This document shows positions 51,342 to 59,883 of a stretch of 64,000 bases of DNA, piece after piece. The first letter of the stretch is position 1. The number at the start of each line of letters is the position of its first letter. Below the pieces are notes generated by a model. The model searched no databases, had not been told where the DNA came from, and saw nothing but the letters and a program-made list of their open reading frames with translations. The DNA comes from Clostridiaceae bacterium (GTDB lineage Bacteria > Bacillota > Clostridia > Lachnospirales > Lachnospiraceae), in contig CABIXM010000001.1 of assembly GCA_902362725.1 (NCBI GenBank), positions 119,215-183,214 of the forward strand. Direction: 5' to 3'. Both the position numbers and the translations under genes were made by a program.

Positions 51342-51487
51342 TTTATGGAATAGGAAATTCCGATAGAATTCCCTATTCCATAAAAGCAAGCAGAGTTTGC
51401 AAAGATGCGCACTCGGCGCAGTGGTAGATGGTTGCTGAAGCAACCGCGCCTCGGCGCGAGAATGTGCCAATGGCACATTCTTTTTCA
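51342..51487. repeat. 146-bp hairpin-rich repeat, copy 2
   Basis: Differs from 42151-42296 at only two positions. It lies immediately upstream of trmB, whose minus-strand open frame runs into it. It is directly followed by a second hairpin-rich element of similar layout (51488-51641). Confidence 0.85.
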
Positions 51488-51641
51488 CTCTATAGGAAAT
51501 ACCGTGTTACATTAAAGTGCGAAAGTCATGATTCCTATAGAGCAAAAAGCCCCTCCGGGGGATCGCACTGCGGCGGAATGGAATCATGTCGCTTATGCGA
51601 CCCGCCGCAGGCGGAGAATCCTGCTTCGCAGGATTCTTTCT
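51488..51641. repeat. Hairpin element related in layout to the 146-bp repeat
   Basis: It opens with ctctataggaa, pairing with ttcctatagag about 40 nt later, carries a large gcggcgg/ccgccgc stem with an inner gtcgc/gcgac hairpin, and ends gaatcctgc/gcaggattc plus Ts. The order (ataggaaat-bearing hairpin first, gaat...attc hairpin with T-run last) mirrors the 146-bp repeat although the sequence differs. Confidence 0.5.
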
Positions 51642-51811
51642 TAGATACACGGAAAATATTTTTTGCGGTTTTTCGGCCCCAAAGCAGAAAAATCACCAGG
51701 AAAAGTAACTTTTTTCAAATCCCCGGGACTCGAAAAACCCCGTAAATATGCGGTTTTTTCTACATTGTAAACAACTTCTGAAAAAAAATCAAGAAAAATG
51801 AAAAAAAGTGC

Positions 51812-51840
51812 TTGCATTTTTGAAAACCATGCAGTATAAT
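51812..51840 (+). promoter_or_regulatory. Promoter of tRNA-Lys
   Basis: TTGCAT (51812-51817) and TATAAT (51835-51840), 17-bp spacer, 44 bp before the tRNA. Confidence 0.8.
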
Positions 51841-51884
51841 AAATCTTGCGTTGAGGGACAGCCCAAAACGAACAAACAAAATAA

Positions 51885-51957
51885 GCGCGATTAGCTCAGC
51901 TGGCAGAGCACCTGACTCTTAATCAGGGTGTCCAGGGTTCGAACCCCTGATCGCGCA
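51885..51957 (+). tRNA. tRNA-Lys (anticodon CTT)
   Basis: Full cloverleaf: acceptor GCGCGAT with ATCGCGC, D-arm TAGCTCAGCTGGCAGAGCA, anticodon stem CCTGA/TCAGG with loop CTCTTAA (anticodon CTT), T-arm CAGGGTTCGAACCCCTG and discriminator A. CCA is not encoded. Confidence 0.97.
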
Positions 51958-52139
51958 CTCTAAAGTATCGGTTTTGCAGAACAACTGCGGGGTCGGTGCT
52001 TTTTTTGTTATCTTGAGAACAAGAGATAATACACGTATCCCGCCTACCTGGGTGTTGTAAAATCCTTCTTGGTCAGGTATACTGGGGCTATATAGAATAA
52101 ATCGAAATCGTCGCCCAGGGCGGGCAGGAGGATGATGTC

Positions 52140-52460
52140 ATGAAATTGATGATAGTAATTGTACAGGAGCAGGATTACGCGGAGCTGGCGACACTGCTTA
52201 TCCGGAACCGGATTCATGCGACCAGGTTCGAGACATCCGGACTCTATTCCAATAAGAAGAACGAAACCCTATTCATCTGTGTGGAGGATGAGCAGCAGGA
52301 ACAGATTCTGGACTACATCCGGGAGAGCTGCACCGAGCGGAAAGAGAGCTGCCAGGTATGGGAATACAACGGGAATATGATGGTACAGGTCGAGAAGACG
52401 CTGAAAATCGGCGGCGCCACGATTTTTATCTCTGAAGTCAAAGACATTATGAAATTCTAA
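52140..52460 (+). CDS. PII-like cyclic-di-AMP receptor (DarA/PstA, DUF970)
   Basis: 106 residues. MKLMIVIVQEQDYAELATLL, then TLFICVEDEQQEQILDYIRESC and the ending GGATIFISEVKDIMKF give the ferredoxin-like PII-related fold of the DarA/PstA family, which trimerises and binds c-di-AMP. The downstream effector target is unknown. The gene stands alone. The RBS GGCAGGAGG region precedes ATG 52140. Confidence 0.85.
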   Translation: MKLMIVIVQEQDYAELATLLIRNRIHATRFETSGLYSNKKNETLFICVEDEQQEQILDYIRESCTERKESCQVWEYNGNMMVQVEKTLKIGGATIFISEVKDIMKF

Positions 52461-52485
52461 ATATGTCACCAAAGGGTAACATAAA

Positions 52486-52511
52486 AGCGGCTCTGCACGT
52501 GCAGAGCCGCT
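52486..52511 (-). terminator. Bidirectional terminator
   Basis: Perfect 12-bp arms agcggctctgca (52486-52497) and tgcagagccgct (52500-52511) with a 2-nt centre. The minus strand has a short T-run after it. It separates convergent genes. Confidence 0.8.
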
Positions 52512-52582
52512 GACATTTTGCAAATAAACTGACTTTTACAAAAATTTACTTGCGTTATGAGAATTCGTATACTAAAATATGC

Positions 52583-53230
52583 CTATAAATGAGGAAGTGT
52601 GATGGTAAAAGTCGTCCCGCGGTGGGGAGTAGAGGCGACTTCAATCATTCCATAATGGGCTTGAATAATCTTCCGGGTAATGGCAAGTCCAAGCCCCGTA
52701 CCGCCGGCTTTGCCGGAGGAGAAGGGGGTAAAAATCGCCGCGAGCGTCTCGGGCGTCATACCGCAGCCGTCGTCGGTGATGCGGATAATCAGTTGATCCA
52801 GATATTTTCTGGCGGAGAGCGACACGCAGCCGCCTTCATCCGTCGCTTCAAAGGCATTTTTCAGAAGATTCAAAAAGGCCTGTTTCAGCTTCACCGGATT
52901 TCCGAAGACCGAAGGAAGTTGGGCGGGCAGGTGAAGGGAGAAATGTTTTCCCTGTTCCTGTATGTAAGGCTGGAGGCTGCTTTCCAGCGAGAGCAGAAGC
53001 TCCCGGATGTCCACCTCGCACATGAAAAAGCGGCGGTCATCGGTGTAAGAGCTCAGATCCTCCAGAAGCTGCGTCAGATAATCCACATCCTGCATGGTCT
53101 GATCCCAGAATTGGAAATCATGAACCTCGGGGTGCGTGCTCTGAATCAACTGCAGAGAGCTGTGAATCAGCGTCAGCGGGTTGCGCATTTCGTGTGTGAT
53201 TTTTGCAATTGTAAAATTAAGTTCATCCAT
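52583..53230 (-). CDS. Sensor-less histidine kinase
   Basis: 215 residues from ATG at 53230. Residues 5-60 are a dimerisation/phosphoacceptor domain with the H-box ITHEMRNPLTLIHSSLQL. The ATPase domain has the N-box LLKNAFEAT, G1 DDGCGMTPETL, F-box IFTPFSSGK and G2 GGTGLGLAI. No membrane or sensor domain precedes it, so it is a cytoplasmic kinase like KinB/Spo0A-type orphans; a sporulation role is possible but unproven. No response regulator is adjacent. Confidence 0.88.
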   Translation of the reverse strand: MDELNFTIAKITHEMRNPLTLIHSSLQLIQSTHPEVHDFQFWDQTMQDVDYLTQLLEDLSSYTDDRRFFMCEVDIRELLLSLESSLQPYIQEQGKHFSLHLPAQLPSVFGNPVKLKQAFLNLLKNAFEATDEGGCVSLSARKYLDQLIIRITDDGCGMTPETLAAIFTPFSSGKAGGTGLGLAITRKIIQAHYGMIEVASTPHRGTTFTITLPHL

Positions 53231-53355
53231 AGTCCATATCACTCCTGTAGCTAAGTGTAGCACGGGGAAGAAATTAGGACAAGATGGAACAGTTCGACAA
53301 ATAATTACAAATAACTACAAAAAGCTTAAAGTTCGACAAAAGGAGGAAGCATAAA

Positions 53356-53769
53356 ATGAGACATGATGATTGTATTTTCTGCAAAATTGCGAACGGTGAG
53401 ATTCCTTCCGCGACTATTTATGAGGACGACGACTTTCGGGCGTTTCTGGATCTGAATCCGGCTACTAGAGGACACGCGCTTTTGGTGCCCAAGGATCACT
53501 TTGCGAATCTTTTTGAGTTGGATGAAGAGCACGCACAGAAGGCCATCCTTCTGGCGAAAAAGCTGGGAACCAGAATGAAGAAGGAACTGGGCTGTGACGG
53601 CCTGAACCTGATTCAGAACAACGGAGAGGCAGCGGGACAGACCGTATTCCATTTCCATATGCATCTGATTCCCCGGTACAGGGACGACGAGGCCGGAATC
53701 GGCTGGAAGCAGGGCAGCCTGACCGACGAGGCGAAAGAGGAGCTGGTAGGGCTGTTAAAAGAAGACTAA
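53356..53769 (+). CDS. HIT-family hydrolase
   Basis: 137 residues. DDCIFCKIANGEIPS is the usual HIT start and the triad HFHMHLI is at residues 99-105 (H99, H101, H103). It hydrolyses nucleoside phosphoramidates or dinucleotides. Cys near the N-terminus with His may bind zinc. RBS AGGAGG precedes ATG 53356. An 11-bp direct repeat agttcgacaaa (53291-53301 and 53330-53340) lies in the promoter region. Confidence 0.92.
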   Translation: MRHDDCIFCKIANGEIPSATIYEDDDFRAFLDLNPATRGHALLVPKDHFANLFELDEEHAQKAILLAKKLGTRMKKELGCDGLNLIQNNGEAAGQTVFHFHMHLIPRYRDDEAGIGWKQGSLTDEAKEELVGLLKED

Positions 53770-53791
53770 AACCGAAATACAGAGGATATGT

Positions 53792-54304
53792 ATGGGGATT
53801 ACAGAAGAGAAATTTCGTGAACTATACGAAAAATATAAAAATCTGGTATTTCGGCAAGTCTATGATATGACAAGTGATTATTACCTGGCACAGGATATCT
53901 GTCAGGAGACATTTTTGAAGCTGTATGGCTACATGGGGCGTCTGGACGAGCGCGGTGTGAAGCGCTGGCTGTATGTGGTATCCTACAATAAGACCTGCGA
54001 CTGGATTCGACGCAGCAAGAAGTACCACGAGCTGATCGAGGAGAACAGCGACCTTCTGGTACGCGGCGCGGACGATCCGGTGGATCGCTACGCAGCGTTC
54101 CTGGACGATACCGACTGGTGTAATCATATCCTTCGGAAGGTACGTGAAAAGAACGAAAAGTGGTACGAGATTCTGATACTGTTCGATTATTTTGGCATAC
54201 CGAAACGGGAAATCGCAAAGAAAATGGGAATTCCGATTAGCACCGTTGACACCTATCTGAGAAGATGTAAGAAATGGCTGAAGGACAATTTCCCGAACAA
54301 CTAG
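53792..54304 (+). CDS. ECF-type sigma-70 factor
   Basis: 170 residues. Region 2 has DYYLAQDICQETFLKLYGYMGRL and WLYVVSYNKTCDWIRRSKK (about residues 28-80). Region 4 has ILFDYFGIPKREIAKKMGIPISTVDTYLRRCKKWL near residues 128-163. It lies 22 bp after the HIT gene. The likely partner is the DUF4367-type membrane protein at 55613, separated by murG on the other strand. It should direct transcription to stress or envelope genes. Confidence 0.9.
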   Translation: MGITEEKFRELYEKYKNLVFRQVYDMTSDYYLAQDICQETFLKLYGYMGRLDERGVKRWLYVVSYNKTCDWIRRSKKYHELIEENSDLLVRGADDPVDRYAAFLDDTDWCNHILRKVREKNEKWYEILILFDYFGIPKREIAKKMGIPISTVDTYLRRCKKWLKDNFPNN

Positions 54305-54349
54305 GAAATGACTCCGGCCGAAATGCTGCAGGAGACAACCAAAGAAAGA

Positions 54350-54374
54350 GCGGCGGAATCATAAGTTCCGCCGC
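54350..54374. terminator. Convergent terminator between sigma gene and murG
   Basis: Perfect 9-bp arms gcggcggaa (54350-54358) and ttccgccgc (54366-54374) with a 7-nt loop, between the ends of two converging genes. Confidence 0.7.
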
Positions 54375-54383
54375 ATGAAAAAG

Positions 54384-55451
54384 CTAGCGTGAAGCGGCTT
54401 CCTCGATCAGTCCGACGATCGTATCGATGGAATCGGTCTGACGGCTGGCTTTCATAGCCTCTGAGAAAGAAGCGCGCTCATCGTACAGCCTGTGGATGGT
54501 CTGGAGAAGTACCTCATTGGAAATGGCTTCTTCCTCCAGTACCAGACTGAAGCCCTGTTTCTCGAAGGAGCGGGCGTTGAGAATCTGGTCGCCGCGGCTG
54601 GCCGCTGCAGACAGCGGAATCAGCAGGTTCGGCTTGTGGAGGGCCAGCAGCTCACAGATGGAGTTGGCGCCCGCACGGGAAATGACAATGTCCGCCAGGG
54701 CGAAGAGATCCTTCAGTTCCTCGTTGATGTATTCATACTGTACATAACCGGACAGTCCGGACAGGGAAGCGTCCAGCTTACCCTTGCCGCAGAGATGGAT
54801 CACATGGAAATCCTTCAGGAGTGTCGGCAGAATCTTCCGCACCGCCTCATTGACGGCAGCGGCGCCCAGGCTTCCGCCCATCACGAGAATCACAGGCTTG
54901 TCATCGGTGAGACCGGTGAACTTCCGGGCCGCCAGCGCGTCGCCGTGAAGCAGCTCCTGACGGATGGGAGAGCCGGAGAGAACGGCCTTGTCCTTGGGCA
55001 GATACTGAAGAGTCTCCGGAAAATTGCAGCAGACCTTAGAAGCCGCCGGAATCGCCAGCTTGTTGGCCAGGCCGGGTGTCATATCGGATTCGTGGATGAT
55101 GCAGGGCACCTTACAGCGCTTTGCAGCCAGTACCACGGGCACCGACACGAAGCCGCCTTTGGAAAATACCACGTCCGGCTTCAGCTTCCTGATGATGCGA
55201 ACTGCTTCGCCGTAGCCCTTCAGGACCTTGAAAGGGTCGGAGAAGTTCTTCGGGTCGAAATACCGGCGCAGCTTGCCGGAAGAGATACCGTAGTAGGGAA
55301 TCTGGAACTCTGTGATGAGTTTTTTCTCGATTCCGTCATAGGAGCCCATATAGGAAATATCGTAGCCGAGCTCGCGAAGCCGCGGCAGCAATGCGATATT
55401 GGGCGTCACATGTCCGGCAGTTCCGCCGCCGGTCAAAAGAATTCGTTTCAA
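54384..55451 (-). CDS. murG: UDP-N-acetylglucosamine--N-acetylmuramyl-(pentapeptide) transferase MurG
   Basis: 355 residues. GGGTAGH at residues 8-14 is the lipid-substrate loop. SKGGFVSVPVVLAA, MGGSLGAAAVNEAVRK and the C-terminal SRAGANSICELLALHKPNLLIPL form the usual GT28 blocks. It makes lipid II at the inner membrane. It stands alone instead of in a division cluster, a common feature of Lachnospiraceae murG of the DltD/Ugt-like branch; no mur or fts genes are adjacent. Confidence 0.92.
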   Translation of the reverse strand: MKRILLTGGGTAGHVTPNIALLPRLRELGYDISYMGSYDGIEKKLITEFQIPYYGISSGKLRRYFDPKNFSDPFKVLKGYGEAVRIIRKLKPDVVFSKGGFVSVPVVLAAKRCKVPCIIHESDMTPGLANKLAIPAASKVCCNFPETLQYLPKDKAVLSGSPIRQELLHGDALAARKFTGLTDDKPVILVMGGSLGAAAVNEAVRKILPTLLKDFHVIHLCGKGKLDASLSGLSGYVQYEYINEELKDLFALADIVISRAGANSICELLALHKPNLLIPLSAAASRGDQILNARSFEKQGFSLVLEEEAISNEVLLQTIHRLYDERASFSEAMKASRQTDSIDTIVGLIEEAASR

Positions 55452-55612
55452 AATTACACCTCCGTAAAGAACCGTTCAGAAGGGCGCAACCGCCGGACTG
55501 ACACATCGTTTACCGTTATTATGATAGGTTTCCCTCCATCTGTCAAATGGAAAAGGGAAGGAAACCGGAAGAAAACGGGAAATAGCTGAGCTGTTACAAT
55601 AAGGGTAAGAAT

Positions 55613-56449
55613 ATGAGTGAAAAAAAATTCCATGAATGGATAAGCAGTGAATTTGAAAAGGAAGCGGACGATTTGGAGAGACGTCTTAAGGAACGTGAAG
55701 CTGCGAACCCGGAGCTTGCCGCCATGAAGATGCCGGACGATTCCTTCGACGACCTGATGCGCCGCATCGAGGCCGGGAAGAAAGCTGAGACCGACGATCT
55801 GGAAAAGGAAACCGGAACAGATCACGTCGTTTCGCTGGAAGAACATCCTGCATCCGGGAGAAAGCCCTTCCGTATGCAAAAACGCGTCCTCCTGGCCGTG
55901 GCTGCCGCCGCAGTCCTGGTAGTCGCAACCGGAGTCGGAGCCACCGGCGCGAAACTGTTTGTGCCGAAGGTGGAGAATTCGGGGGAGGATAGGGAGTTTA
56001 ATACGACCATTAATAGTGGGGATGTTGCTTCTTATGAAGAAGTGACGGAGGACGAGGCTTATGAGGAGATAGAGGAGAGGCTTGGAATACAGGCGTTGAG
56101 GTTAGGTAGTAAACCTCAGAAAATGGTTTTAGATAAGGTATATATAGATGAAAATATGGGCGAAGCCCAGATGGAATTTATTTATAAAGAACAAATCCTG
56201 ACAGTTTATGAAAATAAACAGATGGATGAGGCAACATTTGAAAAAAACTTGGATGGTAAACATGTAGATATAATAGAAACATTTTATAATAGTTTAAAAT
56301 TGGAAATAATAGAAACTGATAGAGGTGATGGAAAGAAGACGTATAGCACACAAATAGAACAAGGAAACGCATACTATTATATTGATGGAAATTTAGACTT
56401 GGAAACATTTGAAGAAATATTAGAAGAAATATATTTTAAAAGTGTCTGA
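55613..56449 (+). CDS. Single-pass membrane protein, DUF4367/anti-sigma-like
   Basis: 278 residues. An N-terminal cytoplasmic helical part (residues 1-85) is followed by a membrane helix (about 93-113, VLLAVAAAAVLVVATGVGA) and an external domain (GIQALRLGSKPQKMVLDKVYID, KTYSTQIEQGNAYYYIDGN) like DUF4367. This layout fits an anti-sigma factor for the ECF factor at 53792. The second half is visibly more AT-rich than the first, so the external domain may have been exchanged. Confidence 0.65.
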   Translation: MSEKKFHEWISSEFEKEADDLERRLKEREAANPELAAMKMPDDSFDDLMRRIEAGKKAETDDLEKETGTDHVVSLEEHPASGRKPFRMQKRVLLAVAAAAVLVVATGVGATGAKLFVPKVENSGEDREFNTTINSGDVASYEEVTEDEAYEEIEERLGIQALRLGSKPQKMVLDKVYIDENMGEAQMEFIYKEQILTVYENKQMDEATFEKNLDGKHVDIIETFYNSLKLEIIETDRGDGKKTYSTQIEQGNAYYYIDGNLDLETFEEILEEIYFKSV

Positions 56450-56519
56450 TTTAGTTCCCCTCGTTCGTATTCTTATATGCAACTGTTAATGAAGTGCACT
56501 ATGAAGGAGGGGAATGCAT

Positions 56520-57008
56520 ATGCACAAGAAAAGAATCGCAATGGCGATGATGAGCCTTATGTTTATAGGAGGATTATGCAACATAGGGGCTATCATCAGT
56601 CACGCAGAAGAAATGCCAGGCTATCATGAGTACGTGAATACGGAAGATGAAGTAATTGATACCTGGTATGGAATTGCAAGGGGAACTTATTTAAAGGATG
56701 GTACTAGTGGTTTAAAACGAGCGGGAACTTGCTTGATGAATGTGTCTGGTACAACAACGGCTTATTCTAAATGTGATGAAGTTAAAGTCGGAGTTTATCT
56801 GGATGAGAGTTCCGATGGTGGAAAAAGCTTTGGAAACATTGCTAAATACCATTTTAAGGAAACCAATACTACATCTTGCCATGGCAGCAAAGCTAACATC
56901 TCTGTAACCAAAGGCTACAAGTATCACGTTAGAGGCGTGCATTCTGTAACAGAAGGCTCAACGACGGAGACCACATCCACCAGCACTGGTGTCCTCACCG
57001 CATCCTAA
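56520..57008 (+). CDS. Secreted protein, DUF6147-like
   Basis: 162 residues from ATG 56520, or 164 from ATG 56514 (RBS GGAGGGGA). A signal peptide covers about residues 1-29 (MMSLMFIGGLCNIGAIISHAE). The mature part has VSGTTTAYSKCDEVKVGVYLD and GYKYHVRGVHSVTEGSTTETT, the beta-rich pattern I associate with DUF6147. The protein is probably exported and small. It and the 3' part of the preceding gene are AT-rich compared with the surroundings, suggesting joint acquisition. Confidence 0.65.
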   Translation: MHKKRIAMAMMSLMFIGGLCNIGAIISHAEEMPGYHEYVNTEDEVIDTWYGIARGTYLKDGTSGLKRAGTCLMNVSGTTTAYSKCDEVKVGVYLDESSDGGKSFGNIAKYHFKETNTTSCHGSKANISVTKGYKYHVRGVHSVTEGSTTETTSTSTGVLTAS

Positions 57009-57221
57009 CCACCGCATTCATACTCCCAATTTGAAGCTTAGGACGCGATGAAATCTACCGGAAGAAAACAGGCGAAAGCCATCCACGAATCATTTATGTA
57101 CAACTGAATAAAGAAAACAAAAAACTGAATAAGGAACCATGTAAGTAACCAAAAAACCAAAAGTAAAGATCCACACGCTTTGAAAAAAGCGAGTTCTGTT
57201 GTTTTGTGATGTGATAAGACG

Positions 57222-57260
57222 AGCCGGCCGGAGTACCCGATACTTCGACCGGCTTTTCTT
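57222..57260 (+). terminator. Terminator after the DUF6147-like gene
   Basis: Arms agccgg (57222-57227) and ccggct (57249-57254), with further inner pairing of cggagta and tacttcg, then a T-run. The 57009-57321 stretch holds nothing else recognisable. Confidence 0.75.
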
Positions 57261-57321
57261 GTACTGGAAGAAATATCTGGTATAATAATAGAAAAAATAT
57301 CACAGAAAAGAGATGGGCTAA

Positions 57322-57663
57322 CTGAGCGAGATAAGAAATGATGCAAAAACTATCCGGACAGAGGCTATTCAGGAGGTCCTGACCGATCAGGCTGTGAAGG
57401 GCGGCAGGCTGGCGAAGGCCTGTTCGGATCGGCAGATTTAGCGGATCACTCTGTCAGATATCATGGACGATAACCTGGAAATGATCGCATCGGGCCCGGC
57501 CTGCGGTGACAGAAGCACCCTCGAGGATGTATGCCGCATCAAAGGGCGCTATGGTCTCGTGTTTCAGGAGAAGGTGGAGACATTGCTTCGGAAGGAGATG
57601 TCCCGGGAGGTTACGAATGTCAGGAAGGTCATCACAGGAAGTGTGCGGGAGCTGTGCAGATAA
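57322..57663 (+). pseudogene. Decayed glycerate kinase (MOFRL family)
   Basis: The frame from 57322 reads RNDAKTIRTEAIQEVLTDQAVK, the N-terminus of glycerate-2-kinase, hits TAG at 57439-57441 and resumes in frame with ITLSDIMDDNLEMIASGPACGDRSTLEDV (family: LSDVxGDxxxxIASGPxxxDxST). The region between (about 150 residues of the enzyme) and the C-terminal MOFRL domain are missing. It is a deletion relic. Confidence 0.75.
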
Positions 57664-57735
57664 ATACTTGGTGTTGCAATTCCATACGACAATTGGTAAA
57701 ATAGAGGGTGGAGAAGTGAAGAAAGTGAGGCGTCT

Positions 57736-58449
57736 ATGGGCAGAACAGGTATTATTGGAGCGATGGAAGAGGAAGTTGCTCTTTTAAAAGAAAAAATGGA
57801 AATAGAGGTAGTGGTGAAAAAGGCATCCATGGAATTCTATCAGGGTCATCTGAATGGCCGCGAGGTTGTGGTGGTGCGCAGCGGCATCGGCAAGGTCAAT
57901 GCAGGCATGTGTGCCCAGATTCTGGTGGATGTGTTCAATGTGAGCCACCTCATCAATACAGGAATCGCAGGTTCCCTGAAAGCGGAGATCAACATCGGAG
58001 ATATCGTGGTATCCTCCGACGCACTGCAGCACGATATGGACGCGCGGCAGTTCGGTTACGCCAGAGGCGAGATCCCCCGCATGGATACGGTCAGCTTTCC
58101 GGCAGACCCGGAGCTTGTCGCGCTGGCGAAGGCAGCCTGTGAGGAAGTGAACCCGGATATCCGCGTCTTTGTGGGACGGGTAGTCACCGGCGATCAGTTC
58201 GTGGCGGAGCGTTCCGTGAAAAATGAGATCGCGTCCTGGACGGAAGGCTATTGTACCGAGATGGAAGGCGCAGCCATCGCGCAGGCGGCGTACCTGAACA
58301 AGGTACCCTTCGTCATCGTCCGCGCCATTTCCGACAAGGCCGACAACAGCGCCACGATGGACTATCCCACCTTCGAGGCTCAGGCCATCGAGCACAGCGT
58401 GAAGCTGGTAGAAGACTTCGTGTCCCGGATTCCGGAGGATGTATACTAG
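57736..58449 (+). CDS. mtnN: 5'-methylthioadenosine/S-adenosylhomocysteine nucleosidase
   Basis: 237 residues. GIIGAMEEEVALLKEKM at the start, RSGIGKVNAGMCAQIL, INTGIAGSLKAEINIGDIVVS near residue 74, and TEMEGAAIAQAAYLNKVPFVIVRAISDKAD near 172-201 with the catalytic Glu/Asp pair are typical MtnN features. It recycles MTA and SAH in methionine salvage. The RBS region GTGAGGCG precedes ATG 57736. Confidence 0.94.
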   Translation: MGRTGIIGAMEEEVALLKEKMEIEVVVKKASMEFYQGHLNGREVVVVRSGIGKVNAGMCAQILVDVFNVSHLINTGIAGSLKAEINIGDIVVSSDALQHDMDARQFGYARGEIPRMDTVSFPADPELVALAKAACEEVNPDIRVFVGRVVTGDQFVAERSVKNEIASWTEGYCTEMEGAAIAQAAYLNKVPFVIVRAISDKADNSATMDYPTFEAQAIEHSVKLVEDFVSRIPEDVY

Positions 58450-58491
58450 ATTGGCGTTCAGAATCTAAAGAGGATAAGAGAAAGTCACATA

Positions 58492-58543
58492 AGCGGGAAG
58501 CTTGTCAGCCCCTGTCGGGCAATGACGAGCGCCCGCTCTTTTT
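58492..58543 (+). terminator. Terminator of mtnN
   Basis: agcggg (58492-58497) and cccgct (58532-58537) close a long hairpin with inner cttgtca/tgacgag pairing, followed by five Ts. Confidence 0.75.
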
Positions 58544-58630
58544 ATTTACCTGCCTGCCTTTTATAATAAAAGATAGAAAAAATTCCGTATGGAAAAGGCA
58601 TACGGAAGTAAAAAAACGGGAGGGGACAGG

Positions 58631-58930
58631 ATGTTTCGAATCGTGATGATAGCGGCCTGGGCCGTGTTGTTGATCGTGGTGCTTTATCTGTGGGCGGACG
58701 TGCGGGAGATTCGTTCGGTGGTGAAGGATACCAAGCGGGAGCTGCTGCGCAGCAATCTGTCGGCCCGGGCCTCTGAGAGCTTTCCGAATTTCGAGAAGGA
58801 GGCCCGGGAAAAAGAGGTGGACGGGCAGCAGGAGGCAGCGCAGTCGGCGTCAGTCAGGAGTTCCGGGAAAAGCCTGAATCCCCAGGAAGAGCAGGTTCTG
58901 AACGACGTGCTGACAGAATTCCTGGGGTAA
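58631..58930 (+). CDS. Small single-pass membrane protein
   Basis: 99 residues from ATG 58631 (RBS AGGGGACAGG). A membrane helix spans about residues 3-21 (RIVMIAAWAVLLIVVLYLW), followed by a charged coiled-coil (VREIRSVVKDTKRELLRSN) and a Ser/Glu-rich tail. I recognise no family. It stands between mtnN and the pseudouridine synthase. Confidence 0.6.
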   Translation: MFRIVMIAAWAVLLIVVLYLWADVREIRSVVKDTKRELLRSNLSARASESFPNFEKEAREKEVDGQQEAAQSASVRSSGKSLNPQEEQVLNDVLTEFLG

Positions 58931-59130
58931 TGGCCGGAGAAGGGGATGGACAGGGGCTGCTCACGGAACAGCAGCTGTGAACAGTAACGTCGGCCATCTT
59001 TACACAGCCGGCAGGAAATGGTAAGCATTGACGGCGGGAGAATAAGAAAGTTATAATAGCGATAGTGTGATAAAGAAAAACGGCGCGGGGCAGTCGTTAA
59101 GCGCCGAATAAACGGTAAGATGGAGAGCGT

Positions 59131-59883
59131 ATGAAGGAACTGGAAATCATTTACGAGGACAAGGATGTGCTGGTCATTCGCAAGCCTGCCGGGGTGCCGG
59201 TGCAGAGCGCGCGGGTGGGAGCGAAGGATTGTGAAAGCCTGCTGAAAAACTATTTATATAGAAAGAACCCGAAGGGCGGCGCGCCTTATCTGGGACTGAT
59301 TCACCGCCTGGATCAGCCTGTGGAGGGTCTGGTGGTGTTTGCCCTGAATCCGAAGGCGGCGGCTTCTTTGAGCAAGCAGTCCGCGGGAAAAGAGATGCAG
59401 AAGACCTACCTGGCGATCCGGTACAATGTGGATAAGTATCCACAAGCTATCCCCAATGAGGAAAATCCATGTGGAAAAACTGTGGATAATGTGGAAAACT
59501 CGGTGGAAAACTGGAGCGAGTGCGTGGATTTCCTGTGGAAGGACGGAAAAAATAACCGGTCTGAGATCGTAAAAGAGGGCCGCCCCGGGGCGAAAAAGGC
59601 AGTGCTTCACTACCGGGTTCTGAAGTGTGTGGATAACCTGGAAATGCTGGAAATCCGCCTGGAGACGGGCCGTCATCACCAGATCCGGGTGCAGATGGCA
59701 GGCATGGGAACCCCTCTGGTGGGCGATCGCAAATACGGAAAGGTTGAAAACTATGTGGATAATGTGGATAACTCTTTCCCGGCCCTGTGTGCATATCGGA
59801 TAAAGTTCCGCCATCCCACCACCGGAAAATGGATGGAATTTGAGCGGAAGCCGGAAAATCCGGTTTTTCAGAAATTTATGTAA
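59131..59883 (+). CDS. RluA-family pseudouridine synthase with embedded DnaA boxes
   Basis: 250 residues. IIYEDKDVLVIRKPAGVPVQS and the catalytic HRLDQPVEGLVVFA (Asp near residue 65) identify an RluA-family enzyme; RLETGRHHQIRVQMAGMGTPLVGDRKYG is the conserved C-terminal block. Between them are unusual insertions rich in VDN and VEN (about residues 100-140 and 206-216). These are encoded by repeated TGTGGATAA or TGTGGAAAA words, so they look imposed by DNA-level signals, not by protein function. The RNA target cannot be assigned. Confidence 0.88.
   Translation: MKELEIIYEDKDVLVIRKPAGVPVQSARVGAKDCESLLKNYLYRKNPKGGAPYLGLIHRLDQPVEGLVVFALNPKAAASLSKQSAGKEMQKTYLAIRYNVDKYPQAIPNEENPCGKTVDNVENSVENWSECVDFLWKDGKNNRSEIVKEGRPGAKKAVLHYRVLKCVDNLEMLEIRLETGRHHQIRVQMAGMGTPLVGDRKYGKVENYVDNVDNSFPALCAYRIKFRHPTTGKWMEFERKPENPVFQKFM

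Noticed and set aside
51306..51488. N-terminal extension of trmB through the 146-bp repeat
   Set aside because: TTG 51305 has a strong RBS and gives the family's normal start, while the extension is translated repeat sequence that also appears at the other copy.
53291..53340. 11-bp direct repeat agttcgacaaa before the HIT gene as an operator
   Set aside because: Real repeat, but short and AT-rich with no recognisable regulator; kept only as a note in the HIT entry.
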